This document shows positions 1-6,780 of a stretch of DNA of 30,065 nt, one piece after another. The notes below the pieces were generated by a model that saw only the letters and a list, made by a program, of their open reading frames with translations, ran no database searches and was not told the DNA's origin. The stretch comes from a virus, in IMG/VR virus record IMGVR_UViG_3300030419_000158, positions 1-30,065 of that record; one strand, 5' to 3'. Numbering within the stretch: the stretch's first letter is position 1; each line of letters starts with the position of its first letter. Position numbers and translations under genes: made by a program.

Positions 1-1
1 A

Positions 2-307
2 GAAACAACAGCAGATGAGCTAGAAGATTATGTTCACGCACTTAATCATGTATTTGTGCCACAGGATGTATACCTTATGTCTTCACATCCTGGAGGATAT
101 GAAGAACCAGTTGAATTTTTAGAAAATACAGACTGGTTACCAGACAACGAGTTTCTAATGGTTCTAATACAACCATTTGAAGAGTTAGAAAGGGCAAGTT
201 CTAACTTAAAAAAAATAGGATTCTATGATACTTGGCCAGAAGACTACTATGAATCCACAGTGAATAAACGTAAAACATATAGGAGATTAAGATTATGCCA
301 GGCATGA
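2..307 (+). CDS. Hypothetical protein, 3' part only (5' end outside the window)
   Basis: The reading frame is already open at base 2 (E-T-T-A-D-E-L-E-D-Y-V-H...) and runs without a stop through the GTG at 56 to TGA at 305-307. I therefore read this as the end of a longer gene rather than a gene starting at 56. The visible 101 residues are acidic and aromatic in the middle (SSHPGGYEEPVEFLENTDWL) and end in a short Arg/Lys-rich tail. I do not recognise the family and see no catalytic motif. It overlaps the next mini-gene by 13 nt, and its 3' end carries that gene's SD sequence (AGGAG at 281-285), so the two are probably translated in series. Confidence 0.7.
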   Translation, partial: ETTADELEDYVHALNHVFVPQDVYLMSSHPGGYEEPVEFLENTDWLPDNEFLMVLIQPFEELERASSNLKKIGFYDTWPEDYYESTVNKRKTYRRLRLCQA

Positions 308-381
308 GAGGTATGAAACCAATGAAGAAAACTTCAAAGAATAAAAACAAAAAAAAGAAAAAAAACGGAAAAAAAAAGTAA
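295..381 (+). CDS. Lysine-rich mini-protein (28 aa; possibly extended to 43 aa by a -1 frameshift)
   Basis: ATG at 295 follows AGGAG at 281-285 at workable spacing. The product is extremely basic, with 13 Lys in 28 residues and the N-terminus MPGMRGMKPMKK. The zero frame ends at TAA 379-381, directly after a classic slippery heptamer. Reading -1 from there continues with VKKSTKKKGLLILIT to a TGA at 423-425, and that TGA overlaps the ATG of the next ORF as ATGA. The same join would result if the nine-A run at 369-377 were really ten A, so this may be an assembly or base-calling slip instead. The role is unknown; a nucleic-acid-binding virion or assembly peptide is a guess from composition and neighbours. 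Confidence 0.55.
   Translation: MPGMRGMKPMKKTSKNKNKKKKKNGKKK
372..381 (+). other. Candidate -1 ribosomal frameshift site, or a homopolymer indel
   Basis: In the frame of the mini-gene starting at 295 the heptamer A AAA AAG occupies 372-378 and is followed at once by the stop TAA (379-381). A AAA AAG is the best known bacterial -1 slippery sequence. After slippage the next codon is GTA at 378, and the new frame stays lysine-rich and ends at 423-425, overlapping the next ATG by four bases. I see no convincing downstream hairpin, since the region is nearly all A and T. A missing A in the run at 369-377 is the main alternative. Confidence 0.4.
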
Positions 382-421
382 AAAAATCAACTAAGAAAAA
401 AGGTTTACTAATATTAATAAC

Positions 422-553
422 ATGACGACATTTGCAGAACTAGCAGAAATACTAAATAAAAAATCTAAGGAGCAAGCCCATGCAACTAGATCTAAGACTA
501 GGACTACCCGACAAGCAAAGAGAATCAAAAAAGAAAATAGACCTAATGTGTAA
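422..553 (+). CDS. Small basic hypothetical protein (43 aa)
   Basis: ATG 422 to TAA 551-553. The N-terminal half (MTTFAELAEILNKKSKEQ) has the look of an amphipathic helix; the C-terminal half is rich in Arg, Lys and Thr. There is no good SD at normal distance (AAAGG lies about 19 nt upstream). If the -1 frame of the preceding ORF is used, its TGA forms an ATGA junction with this start, which would give translational coupling. It overlaps the Cys-rich gene at 480 by 74 nt in another frame, so one of the two could be spurious. The function is not recognised. Confidence 0.45.
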   Translation: MTTFAELAEILNKKSKEQAHATRSKTRTTRQAKRIKKENRPNV

Positions 554-689
554 ACATTGTGATCATAGTTGTCATTGCAGTAACGGAGGACAATGTTCCG
601 TATGTGCATGTATGAACTGTGAACATAATGCATTAGATGATTTTTATAATAACTTAAATAACTATGCTAACAACCAAAAAACAGAATAA
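480..689 (+). CDS. Cysteine-rich putative zinc-binding small protein (69 aa)
   Basis: ATG 480 is preceded by AAGGAG (466-471). Residues 24-47 hold eight Cys in CxxC, CxC and similar spacings (C24, 27, 31, 33, 39, 42, 44, 47) with interspersed His (26, 29, 32), which suggests one or two metal sites. The N-terminus is basic and the C-terminus is acidic and Asn-rich (LDDFYNNLNNYANN). Small Cys/His-rich proteins of this kind are common in marine phage structural regions, but I know of no assigned function. It overlaps the 43-aa ORF upstream (74 nt) and the small-terminase candidate downstream (26 nt). Confidence 0.65.
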   Translation: MQLDLRLGLPDKQRESKKKIDLMCKHCDHSCHCSNGGQCSVCACMNCEHNALDDFYNNLNNYANNQKTE

Positions 690-1047
690 GGAACTAAGTG
701 ATAAACAAAAACAATTTCTTAGTGCACTGTTTGGAGAAGCTGAAGGAAACCCAAGAGAAGCTGCGAAAGTGGCTGGGTACTCTCCTACATCGTATCCAAA
801 AGTTGTACAAGGACTAAAAGATGAGATTATTGAAAGAGCTGAATCAGTTTTGGCAGCTCATTCTCCACAAGCTGCACTCGGTATTAGTCGTGCTCTTACT
901 GACGATGGATCTATTCCTGGGGCTAATATTAGAATGGAAGCAGCAAAGCAAATCTTGGATCGAGTCGGTCTGGTTAAAAAAGAAAAAATAGATGTTAATG
1001 CAAAAGTTGCTCATGGCATATTTATTCTACCACCCAAGGAATTATAA
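664..1047 (+). CDS. Terminase small subunit-like DNA-packaging protein (127 aa)
   Basis: Small terminase subunits bind the packaging start site and hand viral DNA to the large subunit. Residues about 11-50 (LSDKQKQFLSALFGEAEGNP, then REAAKVAGYSP) have the look of the N-terminal DNA-binding helix-turn-helix of phage TerS proteins, in which a 'QKxF...G' helix is followed by 'AAxxAGYS'. The rest is helical (IERAESVLAAHSPQAALGIS, then MEAAKQILDRVGL), as expected for the oligomerisation core, and ends with an extended tail (GIFILPPKEL). Length fits the family. The start overlaps the previous gene by 26 nt and the end overlaps the next by one base. The large subunit follows 1.4 kb downstream. A second HTH protein (2232-2465) lies immediately before terL, so which one serves as TerS is not settled by sequence alone. 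Confidence 0.75.
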   Translation: MLTTKKQNKELSDKQKQFLSALFGEAEGNPREAAKVAGYSPTSYPKVVQGLKDEIIERAESVLAAHSPQAALGISRALTDDGSIPGANIRMEAAKQILDRVGLVKKEKIDVNAKVAHGIFILPPKEL

Positions 1048-1226
1048 TGGCAAAGAAAAAAAAATCAAAAAGTAAAAAAGGAAAAGCTATACCTACTAAC
1101 CCTGCACTCTATGCAAGAGTAAAGGCAGAGGCAAAGAAAAAGTTTAAAGTATACCCATCTGCTTATGCTAATGGCTGGTTAGTCAGAACGTATAAAAAAA
1201 GAGGTGGCGGATATAGGAGTGGATAA
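1047..1226 (+). CDS. Small basic protein of a marine-phage family (59 aa)
   Basis: It starts in a TAATG overlap with the small-terminase candidate and ends in another with the next gene. The N-terminus is a Lys/Ser run (MAKKKKSKSKKGK). The C-terminal part (ALYARVKAEAKKKFKVYPSA, then YANGWLVRTYKKRGGGYRSG) is a pattern I recall as recurring in small proteins of phage and metagenomic marine viruses, with the KFKVYPSAYAN core followed by a KKRGGGY end. No enzymatic motif is visible. Position and charge suggest DNA binding or a virion/packaging role, but this is inference. Confidence 0.7.
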   Translation: MAKKKKSKSKKGKAIPTNPALYARVKAEAKKKFKVYPSAYANGWLVRTYKKRGGGYRSG

Positions 1227-1537
1227 TGGCCAAACCAAAAGGAGGATTAACAGCCTGGTTTGGTAAAGGACCCAAAGGAGATTGGGTTGATATAGGTGCT
1301 CCTAAAAAAGGTGGAAAGTTTCAAGCATGTGGACGTAAGTCTGCTAAAGGATCAAAAAGAAAGTATCCTAAATGTGTGCCAAGATCTAAAGCTAAAAGTA
1401 TGTCAGCATCTCAAATTAAAAGTGCTGTTTCTAGAAAAAGATCTAAAGCACAAGGTGTAGGAGGTAAACCTACAAATGTTAAAACGATATTGAAAAAGAA
1501 ATCAAATGGCAAAAGATCCAAAAAAAGGAACAGGTAA
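1226..1537 (+). CDS. Lys/Arg-rich conserved small protein (103 aa)
   Basis: The start is fixed by a TAATG overlap with the preceding gene. Residues 7-52 (GLTAWFGKGPKGDWVDIGAP, KKGGKF, then ACGRKSAKGSKRKYPKCVPR) form a recognisable motif with paired Cys (CGRKS...KYPKC) and an AWFG...GDWVDI head that I recall from other marine phages and some large eukaryotic viruses. It may bind a metal or nucleic acid. The tail is almost entirely Lys, Ser and Arg (KKKSNGKRSKKRNR). It overlaps the next gene by 32 nt in another frame. No function is established to my knowledge. Confidence 0.75.
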   Translation: MAKPKGGLTAWFGKGPKGDWVDIGAPKKGGKFQACGRKSAKGSKRKYPKCVPRSKAKSMSASQIKSAVSRKRSKAQGVGGKPTNVKTILKKKSNGKRSKKRNR

Positions 1538-1802
1538 AAAACCAAAAGGATCTGGCCGTAGGTTATACACGGATGAAAATCCAAAAGATACAGTAAGTAT
1601 AAAATTTGCTACCCCAGCTGATGCAAGAGCAACAGTTGCAAAAGTAAAAAAAATAAAAAAACCATACGCCCGTAAAATACAGATACTTACAGTTATGGAA
1701 CAGCGTGCAAAAGTTATGGGTAAGACTAAAGTTGTAAGTATCGCAAAGAAAGCTAAACAATCATTAAAAAGGAAACACGATGCGAAACAAACCAAAAGGT
1801 AA
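1506..1802 (+). CDS. Basic hypothetical protein (98 aa)
   Basis: ATG 1506 lies inside the 3' end of the preceding gene. The product begins with a Lys/Gly-rich stretch (MAKDPKKGTGKKPKGSGRR) followed by a more ordered region, LYTDENPKDTVSIKFATPAD and then ARATVAKVKKIKKPYARKIQ, which looks like a conserved alpha/beta fold. It ends in a basic tail (KQSLKRKHDAKQTKR). The patterned middle makes it a real gene rather than chance. The 3' end overlaps the next mini-gene by 23 nt and supplies its SD (AAAAAGG near 1766-1772). Its role is unknown; it belongs to the same cassette of basic proteins between the terminase genes. Confidence 0.7.
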   Translation: MAKDPKKGTGKKPKGSGRRLYTDENPKDTVSIKFATPADARATVAKVKKIKKPYARKIQILTVMEQRAKVMGKTKVVSIAKKAKQSLKRKHDAKQTKR

Positions 1803-1935
1803 AAACGGAAACGGTAAAAGAAGATTGACAGACGGTCAAATGAAAATTGCCCGTGCTGCACCACCTAGAGATCAAATTACTGGTGCTGATTTTAATATAT
1901 TAAGAAGAAATAAAAATAGATCCGTTGTATCATAA
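1780..1935 (+). CDS. Conserved 51-aa basic protein
   Basis: ATG 1780 follows an AAAAAGGA SD and runs to TAA 1933-1935. The translation starts MRNKPKGKNGNGKRRLTDGQ and continues with the motif KIARAAPPRDQITGADFNIL followed by RRNKNRSVVS. The 'AAPP-D-ITGADF--LR' motif is one I recall from small proteins near terminase genes of marine phages. It is too short for a known enzyme and lies in a different frame from the upstream gene, with 23 nt of overlap. The function is not known. Confidence 0.7.
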   Translation: MRNKPKGKNGNGKRRLTDGQMKIARAAPPRDQITGADFNILRRNKNRSVVS

Positions 1936-1937
1936 TC

Positions 1938-2231
1938 ATGGCAGCAAAGCGAAAGAAGACTCCTGCCTGGCAAAGGAAAGAAGGTAAAGATCCAAAAGGT
2001 GGATTGAATAAAAAAGGAGTTGCATCTTATCGTAGAGCTAATCCAGGTAGTAAATTACAAACAGCTGTTACTACTAAACCAAGTAAATTAAAAAAAGGAT
2101 CAAAGGCTGCTAAGAGACGTAAATCATTTTGCAAACGAATGGAAGGTATGAAGAAAAAATTAACTTCTAAAAAAACTGCAAGAGATCCTAACTCAAGAAT
2201 TAATAAAGCATTACGAAAATGGAATTGCTAA
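1938..2231 (+). CDS. Lys-rich conserved protein, probable DUF6321-type (97 aa)
   Basis: The sequence opens with AWQRKEGKDPKGGLNKKGV and SYRRANPGSKLQTAVTTKP, then KAAKRRKSFCKRMEGMKKKL, and closes with KTARDPNSRINKALRKWNC. These blocks match my memory of a widely distributed viral and bacterial small family (I believe DUF6321; the accession should be checked). Two conserved Cys (about residues 65 and 97) and heavy positive charge stand out. No biochemical role is known to me. It starts two bases after the previous stop and abuts the next gene directly. Its placement among packaging genes suggests DNA binding or virion association. Confidence 0.8.
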   Translation: MAAKRKKTPAWQRKEGKDPKGGLNKKGVASYRRANPGSKLQTAVTTKPSKLKKGSKAAKRRKSFCKRMEGMKKKLTSKKTARDPNSRINKALRKWNC

Positions 2232-2465
2232 ATGTCTTTAGGTCTTAAAAAAAGAGTTTCAAGAACTATACCTTATGGCTATAAAGTAAATGAAGAGGAT
2301 GATAAGATGCTAGATCCTATTCCAGAAGAACTAGAAGCAATAGAACAAGCAAAGCAATATATTAAAAGTTGTTCCTATCGAGAAGTTGCTGGATGGATGC
2401 AAAGAAAAACTGGCAGATATATATCAGCTCCAGGTTTAAGAAAGGTGCTAGCAAGAAGTGAATGA
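2232..2465 (+). CDS. Recombinase-like helix-turn-helix protein next to terL (77 aa)
   Basis: The start directly follows the previous stop (TAA ATG). Residues 8-18 (RVSRTIPYGYK) and 30-75 (ELEAIEQAKQYIKSCSYREV, then AGWMQRKTGRYISAPGLRKV) resemble the DNA-binding tail of serine recombinases, where a 'PYGY' segment leads to a helix-turn-helix with 'S-REVA-WL...GR-IS--GLRKVL'. The catalytic domain is absent, so it cannot act as a recombinase. Its 3' end overlaps the large terminase by 8 nt, which couples their translation. It may recognise the packaging site, as a TerS or TerS helper, or act as a regulator; position favours packaging. Confidence 0.7.
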   Translation: MSLGLKKRVSRTIPYGYKVNEEDDKMLDPIPEELEAIEQAKQYIKSCSYREVAGWMQRKTGRYISAPGLRKVLARSE

Positions 2466-4074
2466 TGTTGCACCACCTAAACCTAAAAGAAAAAAAGTAG
2501 CCAAAGCAAAAAAGTCAGCCAAAGCTAGCATTAGTGATATAACTAAACAAGTACAAAAAGCAAAAGATAACTATCACAATGCACAAAAAAAATTAAAAAA
2601 TAAAAAAGAAGCTATTAAAAAAGCTGACAATATATTAGAGAATAAAGAAAATATATTTATTGAAGAAGAGTTTGACAACGTTCCACCAAATGTAAAGGAA
2701 GCTGTTAAAGAACAAGAAGTAATCTTTCAACCTAATGAAGGACCGCAAACACAGTTTTTAGCAGCAGCAGAACGTGAAGTATTTTATGGTGGAGCAAGAG
2801 GTGGTGGTAAATCATATGCAATGCTTATTGACCCACTACGATATTGTGATAAACAAAAACATAGAGGTTTATTACTAAGACGTTCAATGCCTGAGTTGAG
2901 AGATTTAATTAATCACTCACAACAATTATATCCAAAAGCTTTTCCTGGTGCAAGATGGAGAGAGCAAGAAAAAGAGTGGCGGTTCCCATCTGGTGCTAAA
3001 ATAGAATTTGGATATGCAGAAAATACAACAGATGCTCTTAGATATCAAGGACAGTCTTATACTTGGATAGGAATAGATGAGTTACCACAATATCCAACAC
3101 CTGATATTTATAACTTTCTAAGGTCATCTCTTAGATCAGTAGATCCAGAGATACCAGTATTTATGAGGGCAACTGGTAACCCAGGCAACGTAGGATCAAC
3201 TTGGGTAAAAGAAATGTTTGTTGACCCAGCAGTTCCTAATACAAAGTTTGATGTAGAAATACAAACGCCAGTTGGTGTAAAAAAAATAACAAGAAGATTT
3301 ATACCAGCTAAGTTACAAGATAATCCATATCTAATGCAGACAGAGGATTATTATATTATGCTAGCCTCTTTGCCCGAAGTGCAAAGAAAACAGTTCTTAG
3401 ATGGAGACTGGGGTGCTTATGAAGATGCAGCATTTCCAGAATTTAGTTTAACAACGCATGTTGTAGAACCATTTGAGATACCTAGAAACTGGCATAGGTT
3501 TAGAGCTTGTGACTGGGGATATTCTTCACCAGCTTGTGTTCTTTGGTTTGCTATAGATTTTGATAATAACCTTTGGATATATAGAGAACTATATACAAAA
3601 AAAGTTACAGCAGATTTATTTGCACAACAGGTTTTAGATTTAGAACATAAAGAGTATATTCGCTATGGAGTCTTAGACTCAAGCACTTGGGCAAGAAGAG
3701 GTGATGTCGGTCCAAGTATTGCAGAAACAATGATTACTGCAGGATGTAGATGGAGACCATCTGATAGATCACCAAGAAGTCGTATCAACGGTAAGCTGGA
3801 AATACACAAACGACTATCTGTTAGAGAAAAAGATAATGAAAAAAAACCATCATTATTTATTTTTAACAACTGTGTAAATTTAATACGAACACTACCACTT
3901 TTACCATGTGATAAAAATAATCCAGAAGATGTTGATACGCACGCAGAGGATCATGCATACGATGCATTAAGATATGGATGTATGTCTCGCCCCATTAATC
4001 CACATGGAATAGGAATAGATGGCTTTGGAAAACAACAAAACTTTCAACCAGCAGATAGAATATTTGGATACTAA
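2458..4074 (+). CDS. terL: Terminase large subunit (ATPase and nuclease)
   Basis: This is the motor that cuts concatemeric DNA and pumps it through the portal. The 538-aa protein has Walker A GGARGGGKS at 111-119, a hydrophobic Walker B ending in IDE (about 205-208), and a coupling motif ATGNPG at 239-244. The C-terminal RNase H-like nuclease shows its acidic residues in CDWGY (D352), VLDSS (D408) and AEDHAYDALRY (D498, D502). An unusual 90-residue N-terminal extension is Lys/Ala-rich with a predicted coiled coil, continuing the basic character of the upstream genes. The start is GTG 2458 (no in-frame ATG nearby), overlapping the HTH gene by 8 nt. The end overlaps the next gene as TAATG. Confidence 0.97.
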   Translation: MNDVAPPKPKRKKVAKAKKSAKASISDITKQVQKAKDNYHNAQKKLKNKKEAIKKADNILENKENIFIEEEFDNVPPNVKEAVKEQEVIFQPNEGPQTQFLAAAEREVFYGGARGGGKSYAMLIDPLRYCDKQKHRGLLLRRSMPELRDLINHSQQLYPKAFPGARWREQEKEWRFPSGAKIEFGYAENTTDALRYQGQSYTWIGIDELPQYPTPDIYNFLRSSLRSVDPEIPVFMRATGNPGNVGSTWVKEMFVDPAVPNTKFDVEIQTPVGVKKITRRFIPAKLQDNPYLMQTEDYYIMLASLPEVQRKQFLDGDWGAYEDAAFPEFSLTTHVVEPFEIPRNWHRFRACDWGYSSPACVLWFAIDFDNNLWIYRELYTKKVTADLFAQQVLDLEHKEYIRYGVLDSSTWARRGDVGPSIAETMITAGCRWRPSDRSPRSRINGKLEIHKRLSVREKDNEKKPSLFIFNNCVNLIRTLPLLPCDKNNPEDVDTHAEDHAYDALRYGCMSRPINPHGIGIDGFGKQQNFQPADRIFGY

Positions 4075-4442
4075 TGGATATAGATGGAAAAAAATTAAGA
4101 GTTGGATTTCAAGATCTAACTATTGAAATAAAAGATGCAGATTTTAGAACAGACAATCTTACAGATTGTTATGGTCATTATCTACAAAGAGAAAATAAAA
4201 TACAAATAAATACAAATTTAGAACCGCATGATTTGTTAAACACAGTTATTCACGAATGTTTACATGCATGTGCATACGTTGGTGGGCTTACAACTAAATC
4301 TAATCCATTATCAGATGAAGACAAAGAAGAAGTTGTTACTAATACATTAGCTAACCAAATACATATTGTCTTACGAGATAATCCATGGCTCTTAAAATTT
4401 ATACAAGAGTCACTATCAAAAACTAAAAATAAGGAGAAATAA
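4074..4442 (+). CDS. Putative zinc metallopeptidase-like protein (122 aa)
   Basis: The protein contains HECLHA at residues 60-65, an HExxH zinc-binding motif in a helix, followed about 20 residues later by a Glu-rich helix (DEDKEEVVTNTLANQI, 81-96) that could give the third ligand (E85 or E86). Length and layout resemble the short SprT/ImmA-like peptidase-fold proteins found in phages. It overlaps terL by one base and precedes the portal, where some phages carry a prohead protease, although those are usually serine proteases. It may instead be an inactive or regulatory fold. Activity is inferred from the motif only. Confidence 0.7.
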   Translation: MDIDGKKLRVGFQDLTIEIKDADFRTDNLTDCYGHYLQRENKIQINTNLEPHDLLNTVIHECLHACAYVGGLTTKSNPLSDEDKEEVVTNTLANQIHIVLRDNPWLLKFIQESLSKTKNKEK

Positions 4443-4443
4443 C

Positions 4444-4626
4444 ATGGACATCATGAAAAAATATAAGCAAGGTGATTTAGATGAAGTGCCTAGTGCAAAG
4501 ACTGCTAATGACCCTATGAACCTTCCTGCTGATGAAGTAGGTGGAGAAAATGTTGATGCACCTAAAATAAAAAAGAATGAGGTGGACGGCAAAATTTTTT
4601 CAATGGCTGACGAAAGAGATTACTAA
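4444..4626 (+). CDS. Hypothetical protein (60 aa)
   Basis: ATG 4444 is preceded by a strong AAGGAGAAATAAC, so the start is well supported; a second ATG at 4453 is less well spaced. The product is acidic to neutral, Asp/Glu/Pro-rich in the middle (DEVPSAKTANDPMNLPADEV) and ends KIFSMADERDY. No motif or membrane segment is visible and I do not recognise the family. It sits between the metallopeptidase-like gene and the portal, 9 nt before the portal start, and is likely a minor assembly or head component. Confidence 0.65.
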   Translation: MDIMKKYKQGDLDEVPSAKTANDPMNLPADEVGGENVDAPKIKKNEVDGKIFSMADERDY

Positions 4627-4635
4627 GGTATTTAA

Positions 4636-6780
4636 ATGGCTGATGTAAACAACCCAGATGATACAGTACTGGGACTAGACGAGCCAAAAGAAAAAGAAGG
4701 AAGCTATGAAGATTTTTCTAATCTTCAAGGTTTAGTTAAAGAAAGATTTTTTAGATCAGAAGATGCTAGACTTTTTGATGAAAGTCGTTGGCTAAGATCA
4801 TACAGAAACTATAGAGGTATCTATGGTTCTGATATGTCTTTTACTGAAAAAGAAAAATCTAGAGTATTTGTTAAAATAACAAAAACTAAAGTTCTAGCTG
4901 CTTTTGGTCAATTAATAGAGGTTTTATTTTCAACAGGAAAATTTCCTATTGGAGTAGAGCCTACACCTATACCTGAAGGTATATCAGAGTATGCTAGAGT
5001 TAAACAACCTAATGAACCAGATAAAGAAGAAGATAACGTTGTAGATCTATATGGATTTCCAGGTGATGGAAAAGAAATGTTACCTGGAACTACAACAAGT
5101 GATTTACTTAGAGGATTAGAAAAAGAGTATGAAGGTGTGGATTTTGCAGATGGACCATCTCCAGTATCACCACAGATACCTCAAATAGAACCTGCAAGAG
5201 AAGCTGCAGAAAATTTACAGAAGTTAATTCATGATCAATTAGAAGAAACTTCTGCTATAACAATGTTAAGGCATGTTTTATTTGAAATGGTTTTACTTGG
5301 AACTGGAGTATTAAAAGGTCCATTTACACATGATAAAACTATTCATAGATGGGAAACAAATGAAGAAACTGGCGAAAGCATGTATAACCCATCGACTAAA
5401 TCTGTTCCAAAATTAGAGGCTGTTAGCCTTTGGGATTTTTATCCAGATCCTGATGCAACAAGCATAGAAGATTGTGACTATGTAATACAAAGACATTCTT
5501 TAAATAGATCACAGTTAAGAGATTTAAAAAATAGACCATACTTTAGAAAAGAAGCTATTAAAGAATGTTTAAGAATGGGTGCTAATTATGAAGTTAGAGG
5601 TTTTGAAACAGCACTGTTAGATAGAGAAAATGTTGATGATCTTAAAAAACAAAGATTTGAAATATATGAATACTGGGGATCAATGGATAAACAACTTGCG
5701 GAAGAAGCAGGTTTAGAACTTGGTGATGATTTTGAAGAACTAGATGAAGTTCAAATAAATGCTTGGATATGTAATGGTCATGTATTAAGATTAGTATTAA
5801 ATCCATTTACTCCTGAACGAATACCTTTTCATGTATGCCCATATGAAATAAATCCATATCAATTTTTTGGCGTAGGTATACCAGAAAATATGGAAGATGC
5901 ACAAATGGTAATGAATGGTCATGCAAGAATGGCCATAGATAATTTAGCATTAGCAGGTAACTTAGTATTTGATATTGATGAAACACAATTAGTTCCAGGA
6001 CAAGACATGAATATATATCCTGGTAAGATATTTAGAAGACAATCTGGTGTAACAGGAACAGCAATAAATGGATTAAAGTTTCCTAATACTGCACCAGAAA
6101 ACTTAATGATGTTTGATAAATTTAGACAGCTTGCAGATGAAGCAACTGGTATACCATCATACTCTCATGGTGCAACAGGTGTACAATCAACAACAAGAAC
6201 TGCAGCAGGTATGTCTATGCTTATGGGAGCAGCCGCATTAAGTATTAAAACTGTTGTTAAAAATATAGATGATTATTTATTAAAACCCCTTGGTGATACT
6301 TTATTTGCATGGAACATGCAGTTTAACTATGATATAGAACCAGTTAAGGGTGATCTAGAAATAAAAGCAAGAGGAACATCTTCTCTAATGCAAAAAGAAG
6401 TTAGGTCACAAAGATTAATGACATTTATGCAAACAGCTAATAATCCAAATATAGCACCGTTTGTAAGATGGCATTCTATATTAAGAGAAATTGCAAAGTC
6501 ATTAGATATTGATCCAGATCAACTAATTAATGATCCAGAAAGTGCACAACTATTCGCAAAAATAATGGGGATGACAAATGGAAATCAACAAACTCAAAAC
6601 ACTAATCAGCAACAAGCTAACATGGCAGATTCTCAAAGAGTACCTCCAGGAGCAAATCCAGCTGACCCAACAGGAGTTGGAGGTGGCAACATCGGAGCAG
6701 GAGCTGTTCCGCAACCAGGGGAAACTGCATTCTCTCAGGAGACTACTCTCCCTAGAGCAGCAACTAGACAAGAAGGATAA
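4636..6780 (+). CDS. Portal protein (head-tail connector), 714 aa
   Basis: The portal ring forms the capsid vertex through which DNA enters and leaves and on which the terminase docks. The N-terminal third (RWLRSYRNYRGIYGSDMSF, then SRVFVKITKTKVLAAFGQLI) and the block WDFYPDPDATSIEDCDYVIQ (266-285) are the pattern I know from podovirus-type portals of marine phages, and the length of about 700 aa fits P22-like rather than siphovirus portals. The start has TAAGG 7-11 nt upstream. From about residue 640 the protein becomes low-complexity (Gln/Asn, then Pro/Gly/Ala), and this tail overlaps a second reading frame (6578-6802). It follows terL, as usual for packaging clusters. Confidence 0.92.
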   Translation: MADVNNPDDTVLGLDEPKEKEGSYEDFSNLQGLVKERFFRSEDARLFDESRWLRSYRNYRGIYGSDMSFTEKEKSRVFVKITKTKVLAAFGQLIEVLFSTGKFPIGVEPTPIPEGISEYARVKQPNEPDKEEDNVVDLYGFPGDGKEMLPGTTTSDLLRGLEKEYEGVDFADGPSPVSPQIPQIEPAREAAENLQKLIHDQLEETSAITMLRHVLFEMVLLGTGVLKGPFTHDKTIHRWETNEETGESMYNPSTKSVPKLEAVSLWDFYPDPDATSIEDCDYVIQRHSLNRSQLRDLKNRPYFRKEAIKECLRMGANYEVRGFETALLDRENVDDLKKQRFEIYEYWGSMDKQLAEEAGLELGDDFEELDEVQINAWICNGHVLRLVLNPFTPERIPFHVCPYEINPYQFFGVGIPENMEDAQMVMNGHARMAIDNLALAGNLVFDIDETQLVPGQDMNIYPGKIFRRQSGVTGTAINGLKFPNTAPENLMMFDKFRQLADEATGIPSYSHGATGVQSTTRTAAGMSMLMGAAALSIKTVVKNIDDYLLKPLGDTLFAWNMQFNYDIEPVKGDLEIKARGTSSLMQKEVRSQRLMTFMQTANNPNIAPFVRWHSILREIAKSLDIDPDQLINDPESAQLFAKIMGMTNGNQQTQNTNQQQANMADSQRVPPGANPADPTGVGGGNIGAGAVPQPGETAFSQETTLPRAATRQEG

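Noticed and set aside
56-58. GTG at 56 as the start of the first gene
   Set aside because: The same frame is open to the window edge, so the gene very likely begins earlier.
391-633. Minus-strand ORF of 80 aa
   Set aside because: It is antisense to the two small plus-strand ORFs, has no RBS evidence and is hydrophobic only because it mirrors the opposite strand.
6550-6771. Minus-strand ORF opposite the portal end
   Set aside because: This stretch is already coding in two plus frames; its Ser/Cys/Leu-rich translation is a mirror artefact.
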